A stretch of 62,000 nt of DNA from Adiantum capillus-veneris (GCA_014529385.2 CM043952.1:154083557-154145556), one strand, 5' to 3'; positions 32,493 to 45,390 are shown, counted from the stretch's first letter. The notes: a model not told the origin generated them from the sequence alone. Program-made: numbers and translations.

Positions 32493-35400
32493 TCCAAAAT
32501 ACAAAGCATTTGTTGTTGTTCCTTTCAGATACCTAAGTATCCACTTCACAGCTTGCCAATGCTCTTTACCTGGGTTGTCCATGAACCTACTTACAACTCC
32601 CACTTCATGTGCAATGTCTGGCCTTGTCCAGACCATAGCATACATAAGAGAACCTACCGTTGCAACACATGCAACTTTAGACATATAGGCTATCTCCTCT
32701 TGTGTCTTTGGACACATATCCTTGGTTAGTTTAAAGTGACTAGCCAAAGGTGTAGAAATCATTTTTGCATTTTTCATTGCAAACCTTTCTAGTACCTTCT
32801 TGATGTAATCCTCTTGAGATAGCTTTATTGTTTTCTTCATCATGTCCCTTGATATCTTCATACCAAGTATCCTCTTTGCAACACCTAAATATTTCATTGA
32901 AAAAGATTTAGATAACTCGTCTTTTAAGTCTTTGATGTCGTGCATGTTAGCACTTGCAATCAACATGTCATTAACATACAACATTAGGATGATGAACTTC
33001 CCATCTCCCAAATTCTTTGTGTAGACACAATGATCTGAGTTGCATCTTGTGAATCCATGATCCAACATCCATAAATCAAACTTCAAGTACCACTGTCTTG
33101 ATGCTTGCTTTAAACCATACAAGCTTTTCTTTAATCTGCAAATCATTTTCTCCTTACCTTTTACTTCATACCCCTTTGGTTGAAGCATGTAAATTTCCTC
33201 CTCTAAGTCACCATGAGAGAATGCCATATTTACATCCATTTGCTCAAGATTTAAATCATGAGCACAAGGCTTAAGACACGCCTAATTGAGTTCATTTTTA
33301 CAACAAGATAAAATATTTCTTTCAAGTCAATACCTTTCTTTTGAGAAAATCCTTTTACCACAAGCCTACACTTGTACCTTTTCTTTCCACCTTCTTCTTC
33401 CTTCAACTTGTACACGCATTTGTTTTGAAGTGTTTGCTTACCTTTAGGCAACTCAACCAACTCCCATGTTTGGTTGCAATGTAATGAGTCCATCTCCACT
33501 TGCATGCTCTTTTTCCATTCTTCTTTTGATTCATGCTGCATAGCTTCCTCATATGATTTTGGCTCTCGAAAATCTGAGATCAAGAGATGGTTGAAGGAAG
33601 GAATAAACCTTTATGGAGGTCTACTTGCTCTTGTAGACCTTAGGGGAATAGGTTGAGGCTTCTCATTTGGCTGACGTTGTTGTACGTTGTCACCGTTTGC
33701 ACTCCTTGAGTCTTCACCGTCCGCAAGCTCCATGCACTCATCACCTGTTTCTTTTGTTTGTTTTCTTTCCAAGTAATATTTGTACATATTTTGTTCGTTA
33801 AAAATTACATCCCTACTCCTAAATATTTTACCATCTTCAGGATTCCATAGGCGATACCCAAAGTCATCTTCTCCATAGCCGATGAAGAAACACTTTTTGA
33901 CATCTAGCTTTGACCTTAGGATTCTATCTATGTGCATGAAAGCCTTGCACCCAAACACTTTGAGGAATGAATAGTTCACCGGTTTACCTGTCCACGCCTC
34001 CTCTGGAACTCCCCCCGCCTTTGAGTATGACCGGTTGATTAAGTACACAAACATACTTACTACTTCTGCCCAAAGCTCAAGCGATAGGTCTGCATGTAGC
34101 CGCATGCTTCGTGCTTGCTCCTTGATTGTCGTGCTCATCCTTTCCAAAATCCCATTTTTGTGAGGTGTCCTTGGGGTTATCTTTTGCCTCCAAATGCCAT
34201 TTCTAGCACAAAATCTTTCAAAAGCTTGGTTGCAATATTCGCCTCCATTGTCAGATCTGAGGCATACAATCTTAGTACCTGTTTCATTCTCCATAAAGGT
34301 TTTTCACCTTTGAAAAATGGAAAACACATTGGATTTATTCTTCATTACATAAACCCATGTTTTCCTAGTCTCATCATCTATGAATGTTACATAGTACAAT
34401 GAGCCACCAAGTGCTGGTGTACTTGCAGAACCCCAAACATCAGAATGAACCAACTCAAGTTTTTGTTTTTCATTCTAAGATTTTTGAAATTTTATTCTCT
34501 TTTGTTTTCCATAAACACAATCTTCAGAGAACTCTAAGTCCACTTCTTTCAAACCTGGTAGAATATTCTTGTTTGAAGGATTTGCATTCCTTTGGCACTC
34601 ATATGCCCAAGTCGGTAGTGCCACACCGCATTGTCGACTTCTGTAGTTGTTGCACAAGCTGAAGATTGCAAGCTGACAGTACACAAGTAAAGTGTATCAA
34701 CCTTTTCTCCTTTGGAAACCATCAAAGATCCCTTTGAGATCTTCCACCGTTTGCTTCCAAATGCAATGTTGTGACCTTCATCGTCCAATTGTCCTGTAGA
34801 GATCAAATTCTTGCGAAGAGAAGGAACATGCCTAACATCTTTAAGCTTCTATTCATTTTCGTAGTAGTTTTGACACAAATTGTACCTTTGCCAACAATTT
34901 CACAAGCTTCATCATCTCCCAAGTATACATACCAAAAATTACCTTTGATATAATCTTGGAAATGTTGCTTGTGTGGTGTCGCATGGAATGAAGCCCCAGA
35001 ATCTACTATCCAGGAATTAGACACATTGTCTAATGAGAGAATTAGAGCTTCTTGCTCTAATTTACCTGCCACATTGGCCTTCGATGTTGGGTTGTTGTCT
35101 TGAGACTCCCACTCCTTCTTCTTCTTGGACTAGCAATCCTTCTTGATATGGTCCTTCTTGATGTGGTCCTTCTTGCCGCAGTTCCAAGATTCAAGAACTG
35201 ACTTTGCGCGTGACTTGCTCCGCCTTGAGTGATCATGACCCTTTTGGGTTTTGAACCTCTCCTTAAGTCTTCCTCTTGTTTCCACTGACAATGCAGAACT
35301 TGATGATTCTCCTGTGCTTCTCCTTTGCATTTCGCCGCTTAGGAGAACACCCACAACATCATCAAAATTAAGAGTATTTGTGCCAAAGATAGAATTACTT

Positions 35401-35880
35401 ATAGCCATCACAAGACCTGTCCCAACTATCCGGTAGAGACGATAGTATAAGGAGAGCTCGCATGTCATCATCAAAATTTATTTTCATCGATCAAAGTTGA
35501 CTTATGTTGGTGTTAAAGTCATTTAGGTGTTCTGCAACTAAGCCATTCTCTACCATATTTAGATTGAACAAGCGCTTCATGAGAAATACCTTATTGGATG
35601 CCGATGGTTTATTATAGAAGCCGTCAAGTGACTTCATTAAGTCCTCCATGGCCTTCATCTCTGAAACATTGAAGGCCACCGTTGATGCCAAGCTTAATCG
35701 GATTGTTCCCAGTACCTTATTTCGATCAAGGACAATCCATGCTTCATCTGCCATCGTTGCAGGCTTCTTTGCAAGACCGCCTAGTGGCAAATTAAGGTCC
35801 TTCTGGTAGAGATAGTCTTCAATTTGCATCTTCCCATTGAAATTCTCAACTTGAGCTTCCCTTCCTCCGCCATTATTCCC
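32493..35880 (-). pseudogene. copia-2 gag-pol (main part)
   Basis: From right to left on the minus strand: gag (35829-35491, MQIEDYLYQKDLNLPL), a Ser-rich region with a knuckle (CGKKDHIKKDHIKKDC; the heptad DHIKK is duplicated), protease (WIVDSGASFHATP), GAG-pre-integrase (VWHYRLGHMSAKGMQIL), integrase (LRSDNGGEYCN, KNGILERM), then RT (RCRLVVKGFSQKKGIDLKEIF, DVNMAFSHGDLEEEIYM) up to LKGTTTNALYFGGT, where gypsy-1 cuts it. The RT box reads YVNDMLIAS instead of YVDD. Frame shifts lie near 33240, 33600, 34550 and 35480. The protein is not functional. Confidence 0.9.
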
Positions 35881-35932
35881 ACTTAATTCAAGGAATCCTT
35901 TCCTTGAGATACTTTAGCTACGAGCAAACCTT

Positions 35933-35944
35933 GCTCTGATACCA
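35933..35944 (-). other. copia-2 primer binding site
   Basis: Minus-strand TGGTATCAGAGC, complementary to the 3' end of plant initiator-Met tRNA, 2 bp from the right LTR. Confidence 0.9.
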
Positions 35945-35946
35945 AT

Positions 35947-36034
35947 TGTTAGGAAATAAGATGTAGCTAAGTAGATAATTGAGTAGATTATTTAATGGAG
36001 AGAGATAATTTTCACACACTAGAGATTATAGAGT

Positions 36035-36065
<31 letters not shown>

Positions 36066-36700
36066 GATCACAATATACGTGGTTCACCCAATGTGGGCTA
36101 TGTCCATGGAAATGCAGTCACTCAATGACTTTAGTACTTCAAACAAGAAGTAAGTTACAAAGGGATTATACCCTTTTGAAGCTCCCACCTTGCTTCACTC
36201 TCACCACCTCACATCAACTTCCCAATGTACCACAATGCTTCACAATCCATTTTTGTGTGTAGAAGAGGCCTCCTTTTATAGGCCAAAAGGGCTTCCCTCT
36301 CTCATGAGAGGCAGCCTTGTGTAGCCGCCCTTGTGTTGACAAGTCCAAATTGGACCCTCCAATCCGCCCATGTGTGGCCGCCCTTGAGAAGACAAGTCCA
36401 CCTTTGAAATCGACCACCGGCCATTGAATTTGGCCACCGACCACCAGCCATTTTTTTTCGGACACTGGCCACTGGCCAAACAATCGGCCCTTTTCCGATC
36501 ACTTTTCGACTGTTGTTCGGCCATAATATTCCGACAAAGCCTCCCAGTCTCGAGCTTTACTCAAGAGTGTCCGTGAAAATTTTGGTTTCTGATGAGTGAT
36601 TTTTCTCCGCGCGATGGCTTCTCCTCATAATGGGGGCCTGACAAATGTGCATTTTTTATACAGAAAATTACAAGGGGTTCATTAGGCTCCATACTTAACA
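35947..36700 (-). repeat. copia-2 5' LTR (right copy)
   Basis: 754 bp. It has a shorter AG tract (36035-36067) than the left copy and several substitutions. Confidence 0.9.
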
Positions 36701-36705
36701 ACATC

Positions 36706-37210
36706 ATCTCTTTGTGATTCCGCTTAAACAAATGTATCCAAAATTGAACCGAGTAGCTTCAATCTCTTTTGTCTCCACAGTGCACATAGATCCCCCCCTC
36801 TTTCTCTTCTGATAAAAAAAAAAGAGAAAAGAAAAAACAAGGGACTTGCCATTTAATGATTTCTTACCCAATCACTCATATTCAAAACAAAAGTGACCCT
36901 CCAATATTGGAGGAGAAGCAAACATGGACCTTCAACACTAGGGAACAAGCATATCGCAATCTTTGAACCCCAGAGGAGGAAACAAGTATACGAGGGATGC
37001 AGGGAAGCTCAAATGTTACAAATGAAATTGGTGTGTCACTTACCTCTGTGCAGTTGTCGATGAGGGAATCTCATGCGTGCAGAGAGGAAGAGCTTGTTGT
37101 TCTGCTAGACCGTCTCATTGTACTGCTATACTAGCATGACATTCTATTGCCATGCCCTCTCTCTTTGCTCTCACACACTCACGCTCACACACATTCATGC
37201 TCATGGCATG
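36706..37210. other. No gene seen
   Basis: Spacer between copia-2 and gypsy-2 debris, containing an A-rich run (36816-36835). No conserved frame. Confidence 0.5.
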
Positions 37211-38401
37211 CTATCTTTCAACAATTATTGAACAATGCTTTCAAGGATTATTTAAGGGAATTTTGTGAAGCTTTCCTAAATGACCTTTGTGTTTATTCCT
37301 CTTGGAAAGAGCATTTGTCATGTTAACAAAAGGTGTTTGAGAGGTGAAAATTATATTGCATATGAGAACCCCTTTCAAATGCCAATTTTGGGTTAAACAT
37401 GGAGTCATTTTAGGGCATATAGTGTATAGGAATGGAATTTCTATAGATGAGGGTAAAACTAAAGCCATTCTAGAATTGCCACCACCTACAAACTATAAGG
37501 AGGTTCAGAGATTCATGGGCCATGTCGAATATTATCGATGGTTTATTTTACAATTTGCTAAGATAGATCATCCATTATACAAGCTTCTTATCAAATTTAA
37601 TTGGACCAAAGAATGTGACCGTGCTTATGAGATATTAAAGAACACCTTGACAAGTGTTTCAATTTTATGAGTATATGATTGGAATATGATTTTCCATGTA
37701 CATATTTCCATGCATCAAAATTTGCTATTGGGACTCTAACTCAACTAGGAGAACATAAATTGGACTATCCTATTAGCTTTGCAAGTTGCCAATTAAATGA
37801 TGTCGAGATGAATTAGCAAGAAGGTTTAGCTGTGATATACGCAGTAAATAAATTTCAATATTATCTTCTTGCCACCAAGTTTGTGTTTTATGGGATTATG
37901 ATACTGCTTATATCAGCCCATAGAGTAGTACGATAAGCCCATAGAGCTCATCGTATTGCTTATAAAGTGGCTATGAATTGCACACTATTCAAGATTGGAA
38001 ATAGCCAAGAAGCAGTTATGCCATGGGAGTTTGTCATTACTAATATTTGAGTGGATTCTCAAGAAGGTTGGGATGTTAACCCATTAGTCAAGCGTTTATA
38101 TATCCTTGAGAGGCTAGAAGAAGAGAGGCAATTGACTGTGCAGAATTTCCTTGTGGAGAAGGATAGGAGAAAGAAGTGGTTTGTTGACCACCATTTAAAG
38201 AACAAGTATCTCAAGGTTGGGAATAAAATCCTTATGTATGGGGTGAGTAATGAGAATGAAAATTTGAAATATGTTGAAAAAGGACCATATATCGTATGTG
38301 AAATCAACCCACAAGGTACCATTCATATGGAGACTCTAGATGGATTTGAGACCAATGTATTCCTCAATGGGAGTAAATTCAAAGATATTATGATCCCCTG
38401 A
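37211..38401 (+). pseudogene. gypsy-2 pol remnant (RT, RNase H, integrase C-terminus)
   Basis: RT C-terminal part: ILGHIVYRNGISIDEGKTKAI, VQRFMGHVEYYRWFI, KIDHPLYKLL. RNase H in another frame (about 37690-37870) reads IGTLTQLGEHKLDY...EGLAVIYAVNKFQYYLL. After a jump that removes most of integrase, YKVAMNCTLFKI...PWEFVITN and ERLEEERQLTVQNFLVEKDR lead into an integrase C-terminal fold (LKNKYLKVGNKILMY...KYVEKGPYIV). Stops and frame shifts are numerous. LTRs were not located. Confidence 0.8.
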
Positions 38402-39350
38402 GCCAAGAGGAACTGCATGCCATCCATCAAAAGAAGGCAGCCAAGGCACAAGTAGTATTAAAAAAGATATAGGCCCAAATTGAGGCTCAAGAATGGCCAC
38501 AACGTGTTAGGCACCAACGAGGGGCTAATCTTGGAGTTACACATGCATTCCAACTTGAAACAAATGAAAATTCTCTAGAGTCTAACTTGCCTCTACAATA
38601 CCCAATTGAGTTGAATAGCTCCTATGGAAAAGTACTATTATATAATGCATTATTGTATATGGGAGATCAACATAATTTGCTATCCTATGGAGTGTGGTTT
38701 TAGCTAGGAAAACCCCCTTTATCCAAGAGTACCATCCAAGTCAAGGGTATCAATAAGAAGAAAACTATTATCTTTGGAATCTTGCATGCTCCTGTCATTT
38801 ATGACGATAGTACAGTAGCTCAAAGATGTTTGGTCATGCATGTTGGTGCTATAGAGGGTAACATAAACCTAGGTTATAAGTGGATGTCTACAACTAATTG
38901 TACCATTGATTAAGGGACCACAAGTATCACAACACAAAAACCAACTCTGACCCCTACCACTCAACAAACGGCCCTCAAGCTATAGCATATCAAGGGAACA
39001 CACAATGAGGAGACATCACAAATTTGAGAGGTTAGAACATCCTTACTTGTGGAACAACCCTCTAAAGCTTCAACTCCCATGGCTAATATAGAGAATGTTG
39101 TCCCCAAGGCTCAATATGACTTGATAAGGGTTATATATCAATAGGTCGCTAAAGCTTCATTAATGGCCTCTTCTACTCTTCAATATTATTCAAAATAGAA
39201 GCCTCACAAGAAATCCTCCACTAGCCCCAAGGAATACAAGGGTTGGATTCCTAAACAGCTATTGGAAGCCCAAGGCTACTATGACGACAATGATAAGATT
39301 GGGTACCTAAACTTACTTGTGTTATTTCATGTTGCCTATAGAACCATGTA
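38402..39350 (+). pseudogene. gypsy-2 post-integrase coding region
   Basis: In one frame that follows the integrase end, ~315 codons remain open except for scattered TAG/TAA codons. It begins SQEELHAIHQKKAAKAQVV and contains GDQHNLLSYGVWF, a stop, LGKPPLSKSTIQVKG, then FGILHAPVIYDDSTVAQRC and EYKGWIPKQLLEAQGYYD. The central part recalls the 'D.G...NLLS...W..LG.PP...S.I.+.....' pattern of retropepsin-like domains but lacks a convincing D-S/T-G. It may be a second protease-like or additional ORF. Function unknown. Confidence 0.5.
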
Positions 39351-40202
39351 AACCAAATCCTATAACTTCAAAGCCAATTGAAGACTGTGAGAAGGGAAAA
39401 ATCACAGACTACTCCACACATGTTCTAGAGCGGTCCCAAAGCAAATAGCAACTAGCTCAAGAATAGAGGAATCACTTTAATTATCTAGATCCTCATGTAG
39501 TTATCCATAGATGTAAAAGCTTCTACACAACCACCACCTACCATTGTCAATCTCCACAGAAAAACCAATGAGTCTACAACTTCCATTGTAAAATTTTTTT
39601 CTTGAAGAAATATTTCAAGTCAATTCATTGGAGAGTACTTTACCACCCTTGCAACTCAATGAAGCACCTAGGGTGGCACAAAACTATTGGCAAAAGTCCT
39701 TACCTATTACAACCTAGAACAATTGATGTCAAACAGTGATGACATTTTGCCAAAAGGTATGATCTACCCAAGGAAGGGGGGTAGTACTTCCTCACATCAG
39801 TCATTCAATTTCTTCCCCGACCTCTCAACTTTCAAATTTTAGGGAGTGTATATATATATATATATATATATATAGCCCCATTAGCACATACTTACCCCTT
39901 CACAAAAATGTCCACCCACACATGGTAGCCTTCTGGATTGACGTATATGCACACGAAGATGAAGAAGAATCAATAGATGACACTGAGGAAGCCGATGGAA
40001 TCATTAAGGATGACTATATTTTTCTTGACGACGATGACGATAGTGGCCTAGCCTTAGGACTGCTAATCAATCTATACAATATCCTCTTCGTTGAGATTTT
40101 ATATTTTGTTTTAATTTGGTTCAATAAAGAGTTGATGTCTTTTTCAATTAATGTGCCTCCTTGAGGTATGTTGTATTGGTTTGCTAATATGTATAGAAAA
40201 AC
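39351..40202 (+). other. Non-coding tail of gypsy-2 region; (TA)n at 39848-39873
   Basis: Contains a (TA)13 microsatellite and a short acidic frame (39922-40164, HEDEEESIDDTEEADG then a hydrophobic stretch) with no family match. The last five bases (AAAAC) are the TSD of copia-3. Confidence 0.5.
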
Positions 40203-40429
40203 TGCTACCATATACATGTGGTAGTGATGTGTGGGAACACACTAGGACCCTCGGGCCATTTTTTCCCTCTTTAGGAGGTTTTCCCCCCTGTGCATTGTAT
40301 ATACGCCCATCACTCTAGGGCTATCTATCTTTCCACTGCACACTAAGTAATACACTCTCTATTGTGTGCCTTGAGCTTCCTTCGTCTTCTCTAAGATGTG
40401 TGTGTTTCTCTGCAACCCTAATTCCAACA
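40203..40429 (+). repeat. copia-3 5' LTR
   Basis: 227 bp. Contains CTATCTATCTTTCCA and TAATACACTCTC motifs conserved in the 3' copy. Confidence 0.93.
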
Positions 40430-42912
40430 ATTGGTATCAGAGCAAGTTGCATCCTCCCGGGCTTAGTCGCCAGCAGCTCCAGTACACGCCTGCTCACTTT
40501 CTCCGATTTTTGTGAGCTTTGGCGAGCGTTCGCAGGTCGACACAAAATTTTGAAAGACCCATAGAGCATAGTCTGCTCAGATTTTTTATTCGGGCTCATT
40601 TCGGCCTCCGTTTCCACTATAGGCAGGTTTGCACATGCAATTTTGTCATTTAGTGCAAAATTTATGTTAGTGCCGTTTTCTGCATAACAAGTCCTATACA
40701 GTCTATTGCAAGTTGTGCTACATAGCACGTGCTAGTCTCACTCAGTTTCTCCTCATTCTGGGAAGTTTTCACATCAAGTGCAAAAATTTTCCATGGTTGA
40801 CAACAACACAAATGTGTTCAAGATGTTTGTTGCTGAGGACAGGCTGGATGGGGACAGTTACCCTATGTGGGCTTGCATGATGCAACATGTTCTTGTGTCA
40901 AAGGGCGTCTGGAATATTGTGCAGGGCATTGATGTACGTCCTGGTTCTGAGGATGTAGGCAATATTGAGGATGTTGCAGGTCTTGGTGCAAGGATTGCTG
41001 CTGTTAGAGTTGTTTTGCCTACTGCAGAACAAGCTTGTTCGGATGTAAAGGATGCGTAGGCTCATGCATTGATTGTGTCAAGGATATCAATGAGCAACTT
41101 ATTTCTGCAGGTGAAGTCATTTCAGACAGTTCCCTTGTGTAGATTGTTCTTGATGCCTTGCCAGATTCTTACCAGACTTTTGCTAGTACTTGGAGACTTA
41201 TGACCTAAGGAAATCCTGAAGTTGTCAGTTTTGAAGCATTGTGCACATTGCTATTTCAAGAGTAACTTTCTAGAAAGAACAGAACTAGACAACATGCAGT
41301 TGAACAGGGTTTTATTTCTTCTCAGAGAAAGGGTGGTAACAGCAATGCATCCACTTCTTATGGTTTTGTTGTGAGTGGCAAAACTTATGTTCCCAATGCT
41401 TCTGCTAGTAGCACTTCGTCTGGCAATTCTGATGATAAGGGGAAAAAGAAGATGCATTGCCATTATTGTAAAGCTAATGATCACTTGATCAAGCAGTGCC
41501 CTAAGTTGAAGGCCAAAGAGACTAAGAAGAAAGAGGGTGGTTCCATTGCAAATTCTAGTTCCACTTGTTGAGTCTTCTGTGAAACGAGACTGTGATGCTG
41601 ATGTTGATGCAGAATTGGCTTTTAGTGCAGAGTGCACTTACAATCCTGTTGTCCATGATGCATGCATGTCAATTGCTATAGATTCACATGTGTGGTATTT
41701 CGACAGTGGTGCTACAGAGCACATTACATCACATCATAAATTGTTCACCTCTCTCGAGTCTATTCCTCATGGGAATTCAGTCACTTATGCCAACAATGCC
41801 TCTTATCCTGTTTAGGGAGTTGAAAAGATTGTGCTTACTACTACAAATGGCAGTTCTTTCACACTTTTTGATGCACTTTATGTACCTAGGATCAAGAAGA
41901 ATCTTTTGTCTGTATCTACACTTGCTAGACTTGGACTTGTAGTCAAATTTGTGGATGACAGGTGTACAGTTCACGATCTCAATTTTGGTGATGAAATTGT
42001 TGCATCCAGCCTTTTGTGCCATGGGCTGTGTAAGCTCACTTTTTATGACAAGTGTGAACAAAATTTTTCAAATGCAGTTGCAGATTCAAAGGCTATTTCA
42101 GATGCAAAACTGTGGCATGCACGTTTTGAGCATCTGAATTTTTCCACTTTGCTGCGTTTGCAAAAATCTGATATGGTTGCTTCTTTGCCGCCTCTTGAAA
42201 CACCTATCAAACATGTTTGAAGGCCTTATTTTGGGTAAAATGTAGCGTTATAAGTTTCCAAAGGATGGTTCGGTTAGGGCCACATGCAGATTGTAGCTTG
42301 TGCATAGTGATGTTTGTGGGCCCATGCAAACTCCGTCCTTGGGCAATTACCTGTACTTCATGACTTTCATTGACGATTACTCTAGGCATGCATAGGTATT
42401 TCCGCTTAAAGCGAAGTCCAAAGTTTTATGTGCTTCAAACAATTATTGGCTATGGCTGAAAATGTATCAAAATGTATCAAAATGTACTATGGGTACCCTC
42501 CATTCTGATCGAGGGGGGGAGTATATGTCTCATGAATTTAATGCATTTCTGGCTAGTCGTGAGATAAAACACCAATATAGAGTGCTTTATACACCTCAGC
42601 AAAATGGTGTTGTTGAGAGGAAAAACAGATCACTTACGAAAATGGCATGATGTATGGTCAAAAGTCAAGCTTTGCCGCATTCTTTTTGGCTTGATGCCAT
42701 CATGTGTGCCACTTATGTACTTAACAAGTGTCCTACAAAAGCTTTGCAATCTATTACTCCATATGAAGCATGGCATGATAGAAAGCATTTTCTCGAGCAC
42801 ATGCATGTTTTTGGTTGTTTAGCATATGCTTTGGTGCCACAAACAACGCAGAAAATTGGATGATAAGGCTGTCAAATGTATTTTTGTTGGTTATAGTGCT
42901 GAAAGCAAAGGT

Positions 42913-43368
42913 GACAGGTTGTATCATCCGCAAACAAAACGTATTTTGGTTTCATGGGATGTAGTGTTTGTGGAAGATTTTGTTCAGCCCTTGCTGTCAT
43001 GTACTAGAGACAATAACGTAAGCTCACAGGACATTTATGACACTTTGTTGCCTCTTTTCAATGGTGGAAGTTCGAATGTAAATTCCAATGAGGCAAATGT
43101 ACATGATGTACTTGATGAGGAAAGGGCTAAAAGAAAAGGTGACAGGTTGTATCATCCGCAAGCAAAACGTATTTTGGTTTCATGGGATGTAGTGTTTGTG
43201 GAAGATTTTGTTTAGCCCTTGCTGTCATGTACTAGAGACAGTAATGTAAGCTCACATGACATTTATGACACTTTGTTGCCTCTTTTCAGTGGTGTAAGTT
43301 CGAATGTAAATTCCAATGAGGCAAATGTACATGATGTACTTGATGAGGAAAGGCTAGAGGTATGCCAA
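42913..43368. repeat. 228-bp tandem duplication in copia-3
   Basis: Copies 42913-43140 and 43141-43368 share GACAGGTTGTATCATCCGCA...CTTGATGAGGAAAGG with few differences. The unit is 76 codons, so it preserves frame. It lies between integrase and RT. Copy 2 has TAG where copy 1 has CAG (...DFV-stop-P versus DFVQP). Confidence 0.92.
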
Positions 43369-44710
43369 AATGGCTGGTGCATACATTGTGTGACGGTAAA
43401 TTGGATGTACCTTTGTCTAGTCGTACTTGTTCAGGCTGGCAGGCTCTGGCCATACATCTTATGCATCAGATTGTTATGCTTTGGCTACTTCTAGCTTACA
43501 TGATGTTGAGGAACCTCTGTCTTTTGATGAAGCACAGAATTCAAAAAATTGGATGGCTACCATGCAATCAGAATATGATGCACTTATAGAAAATGACACA
43601 TGGACTTTATGTGACTTGTCTCTTGGCAAAAAGGCCATTGGTACAAAGTGGGTTTACAAGTTGAAATGCAAGCCGGATGGTGAGATCGATCACCATAAGG
43701 CTTGACTTGCTGCAAAGGGTTATGCACAACAAAAATGCATAGATTATGAAGAGACTTTTGCTCCCATTTGTTGTATGACTACTATGCGTTCTTTATGTGC
43801 ATTGGCAGCTCATTTTGGTTGGGATGTACATCAATCAGACATTGTTACTGCTATCTTGAATGGTGACATATTTGAGGAAGTTTATGTAACGCAGCCTCAC
43901 GGTTTTGTTTAGAAAGGACACGAGGACAAAGTGTGCAGATGTAAGAAGGCTTTGTATGGGTTGAAGCAATCTCCTCATGCTTTTTATGAGAAATCTGACA
44001 CTCATTTTATCAAATGGTGCTTTTGTAACAGTCCAACAGAAAACACATTGTATGTAAAGCGTGAGGGTGATGTATTTCTCATTGTGGTTCTTTATGTAGA
44101 TGATTTGCTGATCACTGGACCAAATGAGAGACATATTGTTGAATTTGAGGCTGATTTGAGTGCTACTTTCAAGATGAAAGATTTGGGGTTGTTGCATCAT
44201 TACTTGGGTATACAATTTAAGCAGTGTGATGGTGGTATTGCCTTGTGTCAGAAAAGTTACAGAAGACATTACTATGTAAGTTTGGACTTGAGGATTGCAA
44301 ACCTATTGCCACTCCCATGGAAGCAGGTTTGAAATTGATTCTTCATGACCCTGGTGATCGTGCTGATGTCACTCTTTACCAAATTGTTGTTGGATGCCTC
44401 ATTTATGTATGCAACCCGAGGCCGGATATTCAATTTGCAGTCCACAAGTCAGCAAATTTATGCATAGCCTAGGGTCTAAGTGTTGGTAGGCTGTCAAGAG
44501 GATTTTATGCTATGCTAGTGGCACTTTACATCTTGGCTTGTTTTATCCCAAGGGGGGATCATTGACGCCAGACTTACATGCTTTTTTGGACTCAAATTGG
44601 GATGGTTGTTTTGACATGTGAGTGTCTATAAATGGTTTTTGTTTCATGTTTGGCAGTTCATGTATATCATGGTTGAGCAAGAAGCAACCTAATATGGCCA
44701 CTTCGAGTTG

Positions 44711-44786
44711 TGAGGCTTAGTACAGGGCAGTCTTCATAGCTACGGTTGTGAGTCTTAGTACAAGGCAGTCTTCACAGCTACGGTTG
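44711..44786. repeat. 38-bp tandem duplication in copia-3 RNase H
   Basis: TGAGGCTTAGTACAGGGCAG and TGAGTCTTAGTACAAGGCAG begin the two copies (44711 and 44749). It breaks the RNase H frame. Confidence 0.85.
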
Positions 44787-45160
44787 AGTGTGGATGGCTT
44801 AGATACCTTATGGATGATTTGGGTGTTGGACAGGACACTGACAAAACTATCTACACTGAAAGTCAAAGCACATTAGCAGTTGCGAGGAACCCAGTTTTTC
44901 ATGCTCGGACAAAGCACATTGAGGTGCATTACCACGATGTCAGGGAGAGGCTCTTAGCAGGAGAGATCAGCTTGGCTTATGTGCCAACACAGGACAACCA
45001 TGTGGATCTTTTCACAAAGGTATTGTCTTGTGAGAAGCTCGAAGCTTTTCGCAAAGCTTTGGTCCTACTCCCCTTTGTGGACCGATCATGTCCAGAGGGC
45101 ATGGCACTTCCCTTTACTCATGTGCCAACTCTCGTTCACCGCATCACTCCATGAGGGATT

Positions 45161-45385
45161 TGTTACCATATACATGTGGTAGTGATGTGTATGAAAACAC
45201 TAGGACCGCTAGGGAAATTTTTCCCTCTTTAGGAGGTTATCCCCCATGCATTGTATGTACACCCATCACTCTAGGGCTATCTATCTTTCCATTGCACACT
45301 AAATAATGCACTCTCTATTGTGTGCCTTGAGCTCCCTTCGTCTTCTCCAAGCTGTGTGCGTTTCTCTGCAACCCTAATTCCAACA
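45161..45385 (+). repeat. copia-3 3' LTR
   Basis: 225 bp. No strong polypurine tract precedes it (ATGAGGGATT). Confidence 0.93.
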
Positions 45386-45390
45386 AAAAC

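Larger units (their letters stand above)
23695..36700 (-). mobile_element. Ty1/copia retrotransposon (copia-2), complete outline, with nested gypsy
   Basis: LTRs at 23695-24451 and 35947-36700 start TGTTAGGAA and end ACTTAACA on the plus strand. The perfect 5-bp TSD ACATC lies at 23690-23694 and 36701-36705. On the minus strand the initiator-Met PBS (complement of 35933-35944) adjoins the right LTR, and a purine tract (AAGTGGGAGAT, 24452-24462) adjoins the left LTR. Without the inserted gypsy unit (7.5 kb) the element is about 5.5 kb, normal for copia. LTRs differ at many positions, so it is older than copia-1. Confidence 0.93.
40793..45154 (+). pseudogene. copia-3 gag-pol, many stops
   Basis: Gag begins MVDNNTNVFKMFVAEDRLDG. 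A CCHC knuckle (CHYCKANDHLIKQC, ~41459), protease (WYFDSGATEHITSHH, ~41694), GAG-pre-integrase (LWHARFEHLNFSTLL), integrase (SDRGGEYMSHEF, NGVVERKNRS), RT (KWVYKLKCKPDGEIDHHKA, LYVDDLLITG) and RNase H end (TESQSTLAVARNPVFHARTK) follow in copia order. Stops include TAG 41057, TAG 41813, TGA 43703 and TAG 43909, plus frame changes near 41550, 42220, 42650 and 44330. A 228-bp in-frame tandem duplication and a 38-bp duplication lie inside. Coding function is lost. Confidence 0.9.
40203..45385 (+). mobile_element. Ty1/copia retrotransposon (copia-3), complete outline, decayed
   Basis: LTRs at 40203-40429 and 45161-45385 start TGYTACCATATACATG and end CTAATTCCAACA. Perfect TSD AAAAC lies at 40198-40202 and 45386-45390. 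The initiator-Met PBS TGGTATCAGAGC is at 40432-40443. Total length 5.18 kb. LTRs show roughly twenty differences (about 9%), so this is an older insertion than copia-1. Confidence 0.95.

Noticed and set aside
39922-40164. Small acidic membrane protein gene
   Set aside because: A single short frame with no promoter or homologue, in retroelement debris beside an LTR insertion. Left as an unsupported frame.
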